Shown: one piece after another, positions 22,811 to 31,753 of the stretch
How the letters are laid out: the number at the start of each line of letters is the position of its first letter
How positions within the stretch are numbered: position 1 is the first letter of the stretch
Assembly (NCBI RefSeq): GCF_001435835.1
Contig: NZ_AZFX01000004.1
Coordinates: 1 to 64,000 of the forward strand
Length of the DNA stretch: 64,000 bases
Direction of reading: 5' to 3'
DNA from: Lapidilactobacillus concavus DSM 17758
Lineage (GTDB): Bacteria > Bacillota > Bacilli > Lactobacillales > Lactobacillaceae
The notes under the pieces: generated by a model
The model's database searches: none
What the model saw: only the letters and a program-made list of their open reading frames with translations
Told to the model about the DNA's origin: nothing
Made by a program: the position numbers and the translations under genes

Positions 22811-22860
22811 AGCTATGAATTTCAATCGACAGCTGTCGTTGTGGAATTCATAGCTTTTTT
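22811..22860 (+). terminator. Long-stem terminator after zwf
   Basis: AGCTATGAATT (22811-22821) pairs exactly with AATTCATAGCT (22845-22855), followed by T. The loop contains a further perfect palindrome, CGACAGCTGTCG, so the structure is compound. It ends only 18 bases before the dinB start and overlaps the dinB leader. Confidence 0.82.
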
Positions 22861-22877
22861 GGAGGAGGGAGGCTGTC

Positions 22878-23996
22878 GTGGCTGAATGGTTGGAAATTCC
22901 GTTACAATATCATACGGATCGCAAAATTGTGCATGTGGACATGGATGCCTTCTATGCCTCAGTCGAAATTCGTGAACATCCCGAACTCAAGTCGCGTGCG
23001 GTAGTGATTGCCAATGATCCCCGCGATAATCATGGTCATGGCGTCGTGACCACGGCAAATTACGTCGCGCGCCAGTATGGCGTTCATTCGGCGATGCCTG
23101 CAGCTCAAGCGCTCAAATTGATTCCTAAAGAGTTACTTATTTTCGTGCCGCCACATTTTGAGTTGTATCGTGTGGTCTCGGCGCAGATCCACGAGATTTT
23201 TCACCAAGTGACTGACGAGATCGAACCAATTTCACTCGATGAGGCGTTTCTCGATGTGACCCACAACAAGCTTCATGAGAAGAACACCATCAAGTTGGCC
23301 ATGTGGATCCAACATCAAATTTTGAAAAAAACACGGCTCACTTGTTCGATTGGAATCTCTTATAATAAGTTTCTAGCAAAAGTGGCTTCTGATCACAATA
23401 AACCAGTGGGACGCACGATTATTCGGCCTGAGCAGGCGCACGATTTTCTGGCCGATTTGCCCATTAGTCAGTTCTTTGGTGTTGGCACGAAGACGCAAGA
23501 AAGTTTACACGAGCTCAATGTTTATACCGGCGGCGATCTCTTACGACTTTCACAGATGACGCTGATCAGACATTATAAGAAAATGGGTGTCGTGCTGTAT
23601 AAACACGCGCGTGGCATCGATGATAGTCCAGTTCAAGGACAACGTGAACGGCGATCAATCGGTAAGGAGCGAACTTACAACCCGTCAATTGAAGCCGACG
23701 AACGCGTACAACGCGAACTGAAGCTCATCAGTCAACAGGTTGCTCAAGCACTGGCCAAGAAGCAGCTACATGGTCGAGTGGTGGTGCTAAAGATGCGTAA
23801 TCAGTTGTTTCAGACAACCACGAAACGTCAATCCTTTGATCAATATTTGTCTGACGAAGCAACAATTTTTCAGGTTGCCTGGCAGCTTTGGCAAACTTAT
23901 GGTGATCTCAGTCAAGGTATTCGACTACTTGGGATCACAGTGACCGACCTGGTACCGCGATCCTTTGAGAACGTCGACTTACCGCTCTTTGAATGA
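22878..23996 (+). CDS. dinB: DNA polymerase IV (translesion Y-family)
   Basis: 372-residue error-prone polymerase. Catalytic motifs: VDMDAFYASVE and SLDEAFLDVT; then SIGISYNKFLAKVASD, helix-hairpin-helix region FFGVGTKTQE and a little-finger domain. The extreme C terminus (367-371, DLPLF) matches the beta-clamp binding peptide. The start is GTG, set by GGAGGAGGG. No LexA/HdiR operator is recognisable. Transcription may depend on read-through of the zwf terminator or on an unseen weak promoter. Confidence 0.95.
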   Translation: MAEWLEIPLQYHTDRKIVHVDMDAFYASVEIREHPELKSRAVVIANDPRDNHGHGVVTTANYVARQYGVHSAMPAAQALKLIPKELLIFVPPHFELYRVVSAQIHEIFHQVTDEIEPISLDEAFLDVTHNKLHEKNTIKLAMWIQHQILKKTRLTCSIGISYNKFLAKVASDHNKPVGRTIIRPEQAHDFLADLPISQFFGVGTKTQESLHELNVYTGGDLLRLSQMTLIRHYKKMGVVLYKHARGIDDSPVQGQRERRSIGKERTYNPSIEADERVQRELKLISQQVAQALAKKQLHGRVVVLKMRNQLFQTTTKRQSFDQYLSDEATIFQVAWQLWQTYGDLSQGIRLLGITVTDLVPRSFENVDLPLFE

Positions 23997-24122
23997 ATGA
24001 GTTGACTCGAATCAGCGAGAGAATAACGCTTCCTAAGCAGTTGACGCCAGGATGATTAGAAAATATTTTAATGATAGCGATTTTTTAAACAGTTTGTGAT
24101 GGTATTTCAGGATCAAAGACTG

Positions 24123-24290
24123 TATACTTAATGTATAAAATAAATAGCGATTAGATCATTCTTCGGTGATCAGGGAAATAAGACTTGTTACGCGATGCGA
24201 GGTTGATTTTGATGATCAACTTAATCGATTAGGACAAGCAAACTGCGGAATCTCCGTCTCTTCGATAGTAGGGACGGATTTTCTTTCGTA
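24123..24290 (+). promoter_or_regulatory. Structured argS leader with terminator-like hairpin
   Basis: A TATACT box (24123-24128) is followed by a leader with several stems: GATCA/TGATC at 24155-24172; CTTGT (24184-24188) with ACAAG (24234-24238) enclosing GTTGAT/ATCAAC (24202-24220); and CCGTCTC (24254-24260) with GGGACGG (24271-24277) followed by ATTTTCTTTC. The last is an intrinsic terminator just before the argS ribosome site. The preceding TGCGGA can pair with TCTCCG, which would break the terminator. This is an attenuator-like layout. The T-box consensus AGGGTGGNACCGCG is absent, although the 3' end resembles a T-box terminator. The rest of the 23997-24304 gap shows no gene. Confidence 0.5.
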
Positions 24291-24304
24291 AAATGGAGGA
24301 TAAC

Positions 24305-25996
24305 ATGGATATCAAAACAACCATCGTGAACACCCTGCATGCGGCTCTAGCAGATGAATTGGATCACGATCAGATCAATGAATTACTCGAAGTACCAAAA
24401 TCATCAAAACTAGGCGACTATGCTTTTCCAACTTTCGTGCTAGCTAAGACTCGTCATCAGGCACCACAACAGATTGCACAAGCTCTAGTGGCAGAACTCG
24501 ATCATGCGCCTTATGAAAAAATCGAGGCAAACGGCGCATACGTCAACTTTTTCTTAGACAAGGGTGAATTTGCCGAGGCGACTTTGGCAGATATCTTTAA
24601 TGAAGGTGACCACTACGGCGACGCAACTCTTGGTGAGAACGGTAATGTGCCAATTGATATGTCCTCGCCTAACATTGCTAAGCCAATGTCGATGGGTCAC
24701 TTGCGCTCGACTGTCATTGGGAATGCGTTGGCGAACATCTATGCCAAGATTGGTTATCATCCAATCAAAATCAATTATCTGGGTGACTGGGGCACTCAAT
24801 TCGGCAAGTTGATCGTTGCTTATCATAAGTGGGGTAGCGAAGCAGAAATCAAAGCCGATCCAATCAGCAACTTGCTGAAGTATTATGTGCGTTTCCATGC
24901 AGAAGCCGAGAAGGATCCTGAGTTGGATGATGAAGGACGTGCTTGGTTCAAGAAGCTGGAAGATGGCGATCCAGAAGCGACACATTTATGGGAATGGTTC
25001 CGGAGATTATCGCTTGCTGAATTCCAGAAGATCTATGATCGTTTGGGAATTCAATTCGATTCGTTCAATGGAGAAGCTTATTATAACGACAAGATGGATC
25101 CAATCGTCGATGATTTGAAAGCCAAGAATTTGCTACAACCAAGTCGCGGGGCACAAATTGTTGATTTGACCGATGAGAATTTGACACCTGCTTTGATCAA
25201 ACGTTCAGATGGCGCGACCCTTTACATCACCCGTGATTTGGCGGCAGCAACAGATCGTTACCATCAATTCCATTTTGCCAAGTCACTCTACGTCGTTGGT
25301 AACGAGCAAACGGAGCACTTCAAACAATTGAAAGCTGTCCTGAAGAAGATGGGCGATGATTGGGCAGATGATATTATTCACGTGCCATTCGGTTTGATCA
25401 CGAAGGATGGCAAGAAGTTGTCGACACGTAAGGGTAATGTTGTCCTCTTGGAGAAAGTCTTAGATGAAGCCGTCGATCTGGCGAAACAACAGATTGCCGC
25501 TAAGAATCCAGACTTGCCGAATGCCGATCAAGTGGCACATCAAGTTGGGGTTGGCGCCGTTATTTTCCACGATCTCAAGAATGATCGTTTGGATAGCTTC
25601 GACTTTAGCTTGGCTGAGGTTGTGCGCTTCGAGGGTGAAACTGGGCCATACGTTCAATATTCCAATGCACGTGCACAAAGTATTCTACGTAAAGCTGGGC
25701 ATCATGCCGATCGTCAGGGTAATTTGACCATTGATGATCCAGCGGCGTGGGATACCATTAAGTTTTTAGCCGAATTTCCTGCGACAGTTTTGCGTGCCGC
25801 ACGCGAATATGAGCCTTCAGTTATTGCAAAATATGCGTTGCGTCTCTCGAAGACATTCAACAAGTACTATGCAAATTCAAAAATTCTTGTTGCAGACGAT
25901 CAACTCAATGCCAGATTAGCATTAGTTGAAGCAACGAGCCAAGTCTTACAACAAGCGCTAGCATTATTAGGTGTGCAAGCACCAGAAGAGATGTAG
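24305..25996 (+). CDS. argS: Arginyl-tRNA synthetase
   Basis: 563-residue class I synthetase charging tRNA-Arg. The N-terminal Add1-type domain is followed by the catalytic core with SPNIAKPMSMGHLRST (121-136; MGHL is the HIGH equivalent) and KKLSTRKGNVVLL in place of KMSKS; a DALR anticodon-binding domain lies at the C terminus. The upstream ATG at 24293 is rejected because GGAGG (24295-24299) serves ATG 24305. It is followed 7 bases later by argR, a common pairing in lactobacilli. Confidence 0.97.
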   Translation: MDIKTTIVNTLHAALADELDHDQINELLEVPKSSKLGDYAFPTFVLAKTRHQAPQQIAQALVAELDHAPYEKIEANGAYVNFFLDKGEFAEATLADIFNEGDHYGDATLGENGNVPIDMSSPNIAKPMSMGHLRSTVIGNALANIYAKIGYHPIKINYLGDWGTQFGKLIVAYHKWGSEAEIKADPISNLLKYYVRFHAEAEKDPELDDEGRAWFKKLEDGDPEATHLWEWFRRLSLAEFQKIYDRLGIQFDSFNGEAYYNDKMDPIVDDLKAKNLLQPSRGAQIVDLTDENLTPALIKRSDGATLYITRDLAAATDRYHQFHFAKSLYVVGNEQTEHFKQLKAVLKKMGDDWADDIIHVPFGLITKDGKKLSTRKGNVVLLEKVLDEAVDLAKQQIAAKNPDLPNADQVAHQVGVGAVIFHDLKNDRLDSFDFSLAEVVRFEGETGPYVQYSNARAQSILRKAGHHADRQGNLTIDDPAAWDTIKFLAEFPATVLRAAREYEPSVIAKYALRLSKTFNKYYANSKILVADDQLNARLALVEATSQVLQQALALLGVQAPEEM

Positions 25997-26003
25997 GTGT
26001 ATC

Positions 26004-26477
26004 ATGATGAATAAAAAAGAACGTCATAGTATCCTAGAAAAGATTGTTCAAGAACATTTGGTGCATACCCAGGAAGAATTGCAAGGGTATCTACATGAAT
26101 ATGGCCTCAAGACGACTCAAGCCACGTTATCCCGCGATCTTCGTGAGTTGAAGATCACCAAGATGCGCGACGAATATGGCAAGTCGCGTTATCTTAAGTT
26201 ATCGACTGAAACAACGGGGGATGCGCAAGCACGGTTGTTCTCCGCGCTAAAAACAGTCACAAAATCTGTTGATACCGTTGAATTTTTGGTGATCATCCAC
26301 ACGAGCCCAAGTTATGGAAATTTCTTGGCTGCAGCTTTGGATGATTTACGGCATACGCCGCCAACCGATATTCTTGGCACGATTGCCGGGCATGATACGG
26401 TGGTTGCAGTCTGCGAGAGTTCGGATCAAGCAACCACTGTCGCCAATTTTTTGAACGAACATTTACGTTTACTTTAG
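26004..26477 (+). CDS. argR: Arginine repressor ArgR
   Basis: 157-residue hexameric regulator of arginine metabolism. The N-terminal winged helix contains TTQATLSRDLREL. The C-terminal arginine-binding, oligomerisation domain ends with GTIAGHDTVVAVCES; most family members read GT(I/L)AG(D/E)DT, so the His is a mild variation at a ligand-contact region. Two adjacent ATG codons (26004 and 26007) are possible; the ribosome site is weak, which suggests translational coupling to argS. Confidence 0.93.
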   Translation: MMNKKERHSILEKIVQEHLVHTQEELQGYLHEYGLKTTQATLSRDLRELKITKMRDEYGKSRYLKLSTETTGDAQARLFSALKTVTKSVDTVEFLVIIHTSPSYGNFLAAALDDLRHTPPTDILGTIAGHDTVVAVCESSDQATTVANFLNEHLRLL

Positions 26478-26488
26478 GCTGAGAGGTA

Positions 26489-26989
26489 ATGAAGGTGCGT
26501 TGGTTTGGTTTAGGTGCTAAAAAGAATCTCAACGAAATGCCGATCTATGCGCCAGTTGATGGTGATGTGGTTGATTTGATCAAAGTGCCGGACCCAATTT
26601 TTTCACAGCGAACATTGGGTGATGGGTTTGCGATGGAACCGACAGATGGCATCATCTACTCACCAGTTTCTGGCGTGGTCACGATGATTGCCAGCACTCA
26701 GCACGCAATGGGTATTCGCATGGACAATGGCTTAGACGTGATGATTCATTTCGGCATCAATACGTATACGCTAAATGGTGAGCCATTTCATATTCGAGTC
26801 CAGCATGGTCAGACGATTAAAGCTGGTCGGCGGATCGCGACGGTGAGTATGAGTCGTATTCGCGCTGCAGATTTAAACGAAATGATCGTGGTCACTTTTT
26901 CAAATTCGGCAGAACGCGCTGCACATTTCGATATCCAGTATGGTCCCTTTTTGGGCGGACACCGAATTGGCCGCGTACACGCAGAATAA
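26489..26989 (+). CDS. PTS glucose-type IIA domain protein
   Basis: 166-residue single-domain EIIA of the glucose family. It carries APVDGDVVDL near the N terminus, GDGFAMEPTDGIIYSPVSG, a first His in QHAMGIRM and the phosphorylatable His in MIHFGINTYTLNG. It accepts phosphate from HPr and passes it to an EIIB. No EIIB/EIIC gene is nearby, so it probably serves a membrane component encoded elsewhere. It starts 11 bases after argR and ends in a strong terminator, so it may be the last gene of the argS-argR unit. Confidence 0.9.
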   Translation: MKVRWFGLGAKKNLNEMPIYAPVDGDVVDLIKVPDPIFSQRTLGDGFAMEPTDGIIYSPVSGVVTMIASTQHAMGIRMDNGLDVMIHFGINTYTLNGEPFHIRVQHGQTIKAGRRIATVSMSRIRAADLNEMIVVTFSNSAERAAHFDIQYGPFLGGHRIGRVHAE

Positions 26990-27005
26990 GATAATTGGTG
27001 AGAAT

Positions 27006-27040
27006 GAAGTGCCGTCACTATCAGGGCACTTCTTTTTTTT
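27006..27040 (+). terminator. Terminator after PTS IIA gene
   Basis: GAAGTGCC (27006-27013) pairs with GGCACTTC (27025-27032), followed by eight T. Confidence 0.93.
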
Positions 27041-27075
27041 GAAAATAAAATCGACTGAGTTGAAAGGAGTTTAAC

Positions 27076-28461
27076 ATGCGAATTGAACAGGATTCATTGG
27101 GTGAGGTTCAGATTCCGGATGAGGTTTGGTGGGGGCCACAAACCGAACGATCACGACACAACTTCACGACGGGCCCGTTAATGCCACTCTCCTTGATTCG
27201 TGCACTAATCCAAATCAAATGGGCCGCAGCGGCAGTCAATGCGCAAGAAGGGGTGATTAAGGCCGATATTGGCGAAGCAATCGTACGAGTCTGTCAGCAA
27301 TTGACTTCGTTAACTGATGCGGAGCTACGTCAACACTTTCCCCTGCGTGTTTATCAGACCGGGTCCGGCACGCAGACCAATATGAATGTGAACGAAGTGA
27401 TCGCACATTTGGCTAATGTCGATCGTCAGTCGTCCCAGCACCATCAACCCCCTGTTTTGCCAAATGATCACGTGAATGCCGGCCAGAGTTCTAACGATAC
27501 GTTTCCAACGGCGATGCAGATAGTTGCCTATTCTGCACTGATGCGGACGATTGCGGCTGTTCAGAGTTTGAACGCAAGTCTAGCGACGTTAGAAAGACGT
27601 CATCAACGAACGGTTAAATTGGGACGAACACATTTACAGGACGCCACGCCGATCACGTTTGGCCAGGAGGTTTCCGGCTGGCGCGCAACCTTGAATGCTG
27701 ACTTAACCGCGATCACGGCTACTCAACAGACCTTACTTGAGTTACCATTGGGGGGGACGGCAGTGGGGACAGGATTAAACACGACCCCACAGATCACCAA
27801 CCAAGTGATTGCTCAGCTGGCTCAGCGACTTGAGACGCCGTTTAAGAATATGACCAATAAGTTTCATGGATTATCGGCACACACAGAACTCACGAATGCT
27901 CACGCCACATTGAAGACATTGGCGACCGACCTCTTAAAAATCGCCAACGACATTCGTTTTTTGGCGAGTGGTCCTCGTGGTGGATACGGCGAATTATCGA
28001 TTCCTGCCAACGAACCTGGCAGTTCAATTATGCCTGGTAAAATCAACCCCACACAAGCCGAAGCGTTGACAATGATTGCCACACGCGTGATTGGCAACGA
28101 CGTGACAATTGGCGTGGCCAATAGCCAAGGTAATTTTGAGATGAATGTCTACAAACCAGTGATCATTGCGACATTTCTTGAATCAGCGGATTTACTTGCA
28201 GGTGGCATCGCGCAATTCGATCTCCTGTTAGTACGAGGATTGACCGCCAATGAACAGGCGATGCGCGCAACCGTTGAGAATTCACTCATGATGGTGACCG
28301 CGCTCTCACCACATATTGGCTATGAAGCCAGCGCCGCGATTGCCCAAGCAGCTCTGCGTGAGCAGACCACGCTGAAAGCCGCAGCACTCGCTTCTGGCCG
28401 AGTGACCGAGGCACAATTCGAAGATTGGGTCGATCTGTTGAAGATGACGACGATTGAATAA
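27076..28461 (+). CDS. fumC: Class II fumarate hydratase
   Basis: 461-residue iron-independent fumarase that interconverts fumarate and malate. Family signatures: GSGTQTNMNVNEV, GRTHLQDATP and the superfamily motif GSSIMPGKINP. GAAAGGAG precedes the ATG. In lactic acid bacteria it works in an incomplete citrate-cycle branch; together with the malolactic enzyme it could route fumarate through malate to lactate. It is a single-gene unit with its own terminator. Confidence 0.96.
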   Translation: MRIEQDSLGEVQIPDEVWWGPQTERSRHNFTTGPLMPLSLIRALIQIKWAAAAVNAQEGVIKADIGEAIVRVCQQLTSLTDAELRQHFPLRVYQTGSGTQTNMNVNEVIAHLANVDRQSSQHHQPPVLPNDHVNAGQSSNDTFPTAMQIVAYSALMRTIAAVQSLNASLATLERRHQRTVKLGRTHLQDATPITFGQEVSGWRATLNADLTAITATQQTLLELPLGGTAVGTGLNTTPQITNQVIAQLAQRLETPFKNMTNKFHGLSAHTELTNAHATLKTLATDLLKIANDIRFLASGPRGGYGELSIPANEPGSSIMPGKINPTQAEALTMIATRVIGNDVTIGVANSQGNFEMNVYKPVIIATFLESADLLAGGIAQFDLLLVRGLTANEQAMRATVENSLMMVTALSPHIGYEASAAIAQAALREQTTLKAAALASGRVTEAQFEDWVDLLKMTTIE

Positions 28462-28480
28462 ATTGAATATTTTTTCTAAG

Positions 28481-28510
28481 ACACGCCATCAATGATGGAT
28501 GTGTTTTTTT
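28481..28510 (+). terminator. Terminator after fumC
   Basis: ACACGCCATC pairs with GATGGATGTGT (one mismatch) around AAT, followed by a run of seven T. Confidence 0.88.
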
Positions 28511-28675
28511 AGCTGGAATTTAGAGCAGTGTCTTAGAAATCACGCCTTTCCTTCAAGCCGCATTAATTGCGTGACCTTCTTGAAAGTGATATCCTTTTGA
28601 CACAAGTTACTTTATAAATAACAGTATGATTTTTTTAAGTGATGTGATCAAAATGGTCTAGAGAGGAGTCTTGTC

Positions 28676-29143
28676 TTGAAATATTCACATCGGTTGAGCG
28701 ATGCCATTCATATTCTAGCGTTCGTCGTCATCTATGCAGACGATAATCTTTCTAGTCGTGCGATTGCGGCGAGTATTCAGTCTAATCCCAGTTTGATTCG
28801 GCGTTTGATGGCACGTTTGGTGAAGGCAGATTTATTGGTGAGTCGACCGGGGATGGTGGCGCCACATTTGAGTCGGCCGGCCGACCAGATCAGCTTGCTG
28901 GATATTTATCGCGCAGTTGACGATGAGCAGACGCTGTTGCATTTAGATTTGGATACCGATCCGCTGTGTGTGGTTGGTGGTAATATTCAGGGTGCGTTGG
29001 GCCCCGTCTACCAGGTGATTCAAACGGCCGCAGAACAGAAGATGTCGACGATCACATTGCAACAGATCATCGACGAAATCCAAAGGTTGGCGCATGAAAA
29101 AGGACAAGGGTCAGTGACAGAAGCGGGGGGAGACAAACGATGA
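28676..29143 (+). CDS. Rrf2-family transcriptional regulator
   Basis: 155-residue regulator. An N-terminal winged helix begins MKYSHRLSDAIHILAFV and continues SSRAIAASIQSNPSLIRRLMARL; a long helix follows and the C terminus is polar. Only one Cys is present in the C-terminal part (PLCVV), so the three-Cys [Fe-S] cluster of IscR/NsrR is not possible. The start is TTG with GAGAGGAG upstream. It overlaps the next gene by 4 bases, which suggests that it regulates its own osmoprotectant transporter operon. Confidence 0.88.
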   Translation: MKYSHRLSDAIHILAFVVIYADDNLSSRAIAASIQSNPSLIRRLMARLVKADLLVSRPGMVAPHLSRPADQISLLDIYRAVDDEQTLLHLDLDTDPLCVVGGNIQGALGPVYQVIQTAAEQKMSTITLQQIIDEIQRLAHEKGQGSVTEAGGDKR

Positions 29144-30111
29144 TCGAATTTGAACAGGTGACAAAAACCTATGGTCAGGAAAATGCCTTACAGAACTTAA
29201 ACCTGACGATTAATGATGGCGAATTATTCGTCTTGGTGGGACCCTCGGGGAGTGGTAAAACGACGTTGCTCAAAATGATCAATCGACTGGTGGTTCCAAC
29301 AGCAGGTCAAGTTAGGATTGATGATCAAAATGTGGCGGAAATGGATTTGGAAAATTTACGTCGTCATACGGGTTACGTCTTACAAGCCGGCGCACTATTT
29401 CCCAATATGACGGTTGAGCAAAACGCAGGCGTTCAGTTAGAGGCGCTTGGTTGGCAAGCGCCCAAACGACATCAGCGTATCGTTGAATTACTGAAGAAGG
29501 TTGACTTGGATCCAGAAACGTTCTTGACGCGTTATCCTAATGAGCTTTCTGGAGGTGAGGCACAACGCATCGGGATTGTCCGTGCGCTGGCCGCCAATCC
29601 CAAGTTGATTCTAATGGACGAGCCCTTTAGCGCATTGGATCCGATCTCGAAGCGACAGTTGCAAGAACTGATTCTACAATTACATCAAGAGTTGACGACA
29701 ACCTTCGTCTTTGTGACGCATGATATGCGCGAGGCCATTCACTTGGCGGATCGATTGGCGGTCGTCCACGATGGTGAATTATTGCAGGTCGGTACAGCCA
29801 CTCAAATTTTAGCCGAACCCGCGAATGAATTTGTCCACGATTTTTTCGACGACGATTCGATTCGACGTCAGTTCATGCAAGCTGTCTTAGACGCGGGACT
29901 TGGTCAAAGAGTGACGTCAAAATCTGCCAGCGCGTTAGCTTCAGGCGTGATTTTTTCCGGGCAAGTCGAGCAACTCGCTAAGAGCGACACAATTTTTGAT
30001 TGGGCCAATCTGGTTCAGCAACAGCCACAACAGATCGTTCAAGTGGCTGGTCGTTTATTGAAGCCCGCTGATTTAATTGCTTACTTGGCACGAATTGGGG
30101 AGGCGAAATAA
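29140..30111 (+). CDS. Osmoprotectant ABC transporter ATP-binding protein (OpuCA/ProV-like)
   Basis: 323-residue ATPase of a glycine betaine/carnitine/choline importer. Walker A GPSGSGKTT, Q-loop in LQAGALFPN, signature LSGGEAQRIGIVRAL and Walker B LILMDEPFSALD are all intact. The C-terminal ~85 residues after the H-loop (VTHDMREA) occupy the place of the regulatory CBS domains of OpuCA, but no clear CBS pattern is visible. The 4-base overlap with the Rrf2 gene and the single-base overlap with the following permease gene show tight translational coupling. Confidence 0.9.
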   Translation: MIEFEQVTKTYGQENALQNLNLTINDGELFVLVGPSGSGKTTLLKMINRLVVPTAGQVRIDDQNVAEMDLENLRRHTGYVLQAGALFPNMTVEQNAGVQLEALGWQAPKRHQRIVELLKKVDLDPETFLTRYPNELSGGEAQRIGIVRALAANPKLILMDEPFSALDPISKRQLQELILQLHQELTTTFVFVTHDMREAIHLADRLAVVHDGELLQVGTATQILAEPANEFVHDFFDDDSIRRQFMQAVLDAGLGQRVTSKSASALASGVIFSGQVEQLAKSDTIFDWANLVQQQPQQIVQVAGRLLKPADLIAYLARIGEAK

Positions 30112-31643
30112 TGCTAGCGTCATTGATCAACTACTTAGAAAACAATCGCCAGGAAATTTGGCTCTCGCTAGGTCAACATATCGAAATCTCAGCTATTGCA
30201 GCCGTGATCACGATTTTGATTGCGATTCCATTAGCGGTCGTGCTGCTGGATCATCGACGCGGTGGGGAATTCGTGCTGCAAGTTGCCAGCGTGATTCAGA
30301 CGATTCCCAGCCTGGCAATCCTGGGCTTGCTGATCCCGTTTGTTGGTATTGGCACGGTTCCGGCAATCATTGCCTTGGTTTTATATGCAATCATGCCGGT
30401 GTTCTCAAATACTTATTCGGGGCTAACTAACATCGATCCCTTATTGTTAGAGGCCGCAGATGCGATGGGTGTTTCCAAGCGGTATAAGCTTTTCCGAATT
30501 CAAATTCCACTGGCAATGCCAATGATTCTGTCCGGTATTCGGATCGGAGTCGTGATGATCATTGGGACAGCCACACTAGCTGCGTTGATTGGCGGCGGTG
30601 GATTAGGGACCTATATTCTCTTAGGCATACAAAGCAACAATAACGATGCATTACTGATTGGGGCCGTCCTAGCCGCTATTTTAGCGCTGGTGGCGAGCTG
30701 GTTGATTCGGCGCTTGTCACACGTTTCTTTCAAGAAATTAGGTATCGGTGTCGCTGTCTTAGCTGTTATAGGTGCGGGCTTCTATGGCGTCCGTGCGTTA
30801 ATTCATCCCCAGACAGAAACAATCACAATTGCTGGGAAAATGGGCGGTGAACCAGAGATCCTAATCAATATGTACAAGGATTTAATTGAGGCAGATCATC
30901 CAGAGCTCAAAGTCAACGTCAAGCGAAATTTCGGTGGGACGAGTTTTCTGTTCAAGGCACTCAAGAGTGATCAGATCCAGATCTATCCGGAATTCACGGG
31001 AACGGTGTTGCAATCCTTAGTTAAAACAGATCGAGGCGTCGATCATGATCCACAAACGGCTTATCAGACAGCCAAGAAGGCACTCGCCAATCAGTTCAGG
31101 ATGACTTACTTGAAACCCATGGCTTATCAGAATGGTTATGCGATGGCGGTCACTGAAGCCACTGCGAAGAAGTATCAGTTAAAAGCTGTGGCAGACTTAG
31201 CGGCTCATCCAGAATTACTGGCGGGTTTCGATCCCGATTTTTACCAACAACCTGATGGCTATCCTGGGCTGAAAAAAGCCTATGGGTTGAATTTCAAGAC
31301 AGTGCGCACAATGGAGCCTTCGTTGCGTTATGAGGCTTTGGCCGATGGTAAATTAGGCGTAACGGATGCGTATACGACTGATCCACAGGTGAAGAAGTAT
31401 CGACTGGTCTTGTTGGAGGATACGAAGAAGTTTTTCCCTCCTTATCAGGGCGCGCCGGTAATGATGACCAGCTTCGCAGAGAAGCATCCAGGCGTCATCA
31501 AGAGTCTTAATAAGCTTGCCGGCAAAATTACCACGACTCAAATGCAAGAAATGAATTATCAAGTGACTGTTGAGCATCGTAAGGCTGCCAAGGTTGCGCG
31601 GGAATTCTTGATCAAAAGCAAGATTCTAGACCCATCAAAATAG
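30111..31643 (+). CDS. Osmoprotectant ABC transporter, fused permease and substrate-binding protein
   Basis: 510-residue membrane protein. Residues 1-about 230 form the permease with six hydrophobic segments and the EAA loop (EAADAMGVSKRYKLFRIQIPLAMPMI). Residues about 235-510 form an external OpuAC/OpuCC-type binding domain starting TETITIAGKMGGEPEILINMY and containing FGGTSFLFKAL and YPEFTGTVLQ. Such fusions are usual in lactobacilli and lactococci (choS/busAB type). The likely substrates are choline-like or betaine osmolytes, inferred from the family. Confidence 0.9.
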   Translation: MLASLINYLENNRQEIWLSLGQHIEISAIAAVITILIAIPLAVVLLDHRRGGEFVLQVASVIQTIPSLAILGLLIPFVGIGTVPAIIALVLYAIMPVFSNTYSGLTNIDPLLLEAADAMGVSKRYKLFRIQIPLAMPMILSGIRIGVVMIIGTATLAALIGGGGLGTYILLGIQSNNNDALLIGAVLAAILALVASWLIRRLSHVSFKKLGIGVAVLAVIGAGFYGVRALIHPQTETITIAGKMGGEPEILINMYKDLIEADHPELKVNVKRNFGGTSFLFKALKSDQIQIYPEFTGTVLQSLVKTDRGVDHDPQTAYQTAKKALANQFRMTYLKPMAYQNGYAMAVTEATAKKYQLKAVADLAAHPELLAGFDPDFYQQPDGYPGLKKAYGLNFKTVRTMEPSLRYEALADGKLGVTDAYTTDPQVKKYRLVLLEDTKKFFPPYQGAPVMMTSFAEKHPGVIKSLNKLAGKITTTQMQEMNYQVTVEHRKAAKVAREFLIKSKILDPSK

Positions 31644-31666
31644 TGTCGTGATTTCACACAAAATTA

Positions 31667-31713
31667 AAAGAGGACCAAGATAGGTTTTTCCTATCTTGAT
31701 CCTCTTTCTTTTG
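31667..31713. terminator. Bidirectional terminator between opu operon and FMN reductase operon
   Basis: AAAGAGGA and AAGATAGG pair with CCTATCTT and TCCTCTTT around five T; T-runs flank the stem on both sides. It closes the convergent operons. Confidence 0.88.
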
Positions 31714-31753
31714 AAATAATAAGTCATCTTATCTTGCTTGAGTTGACGACTAA

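Noticed and set aside
24123-24304. Classical T-box riboswitch before argS
   Set aside because: The AGGGTGGNACCGCG box and a recognisable stem I are absent; only the terminator resembles one.
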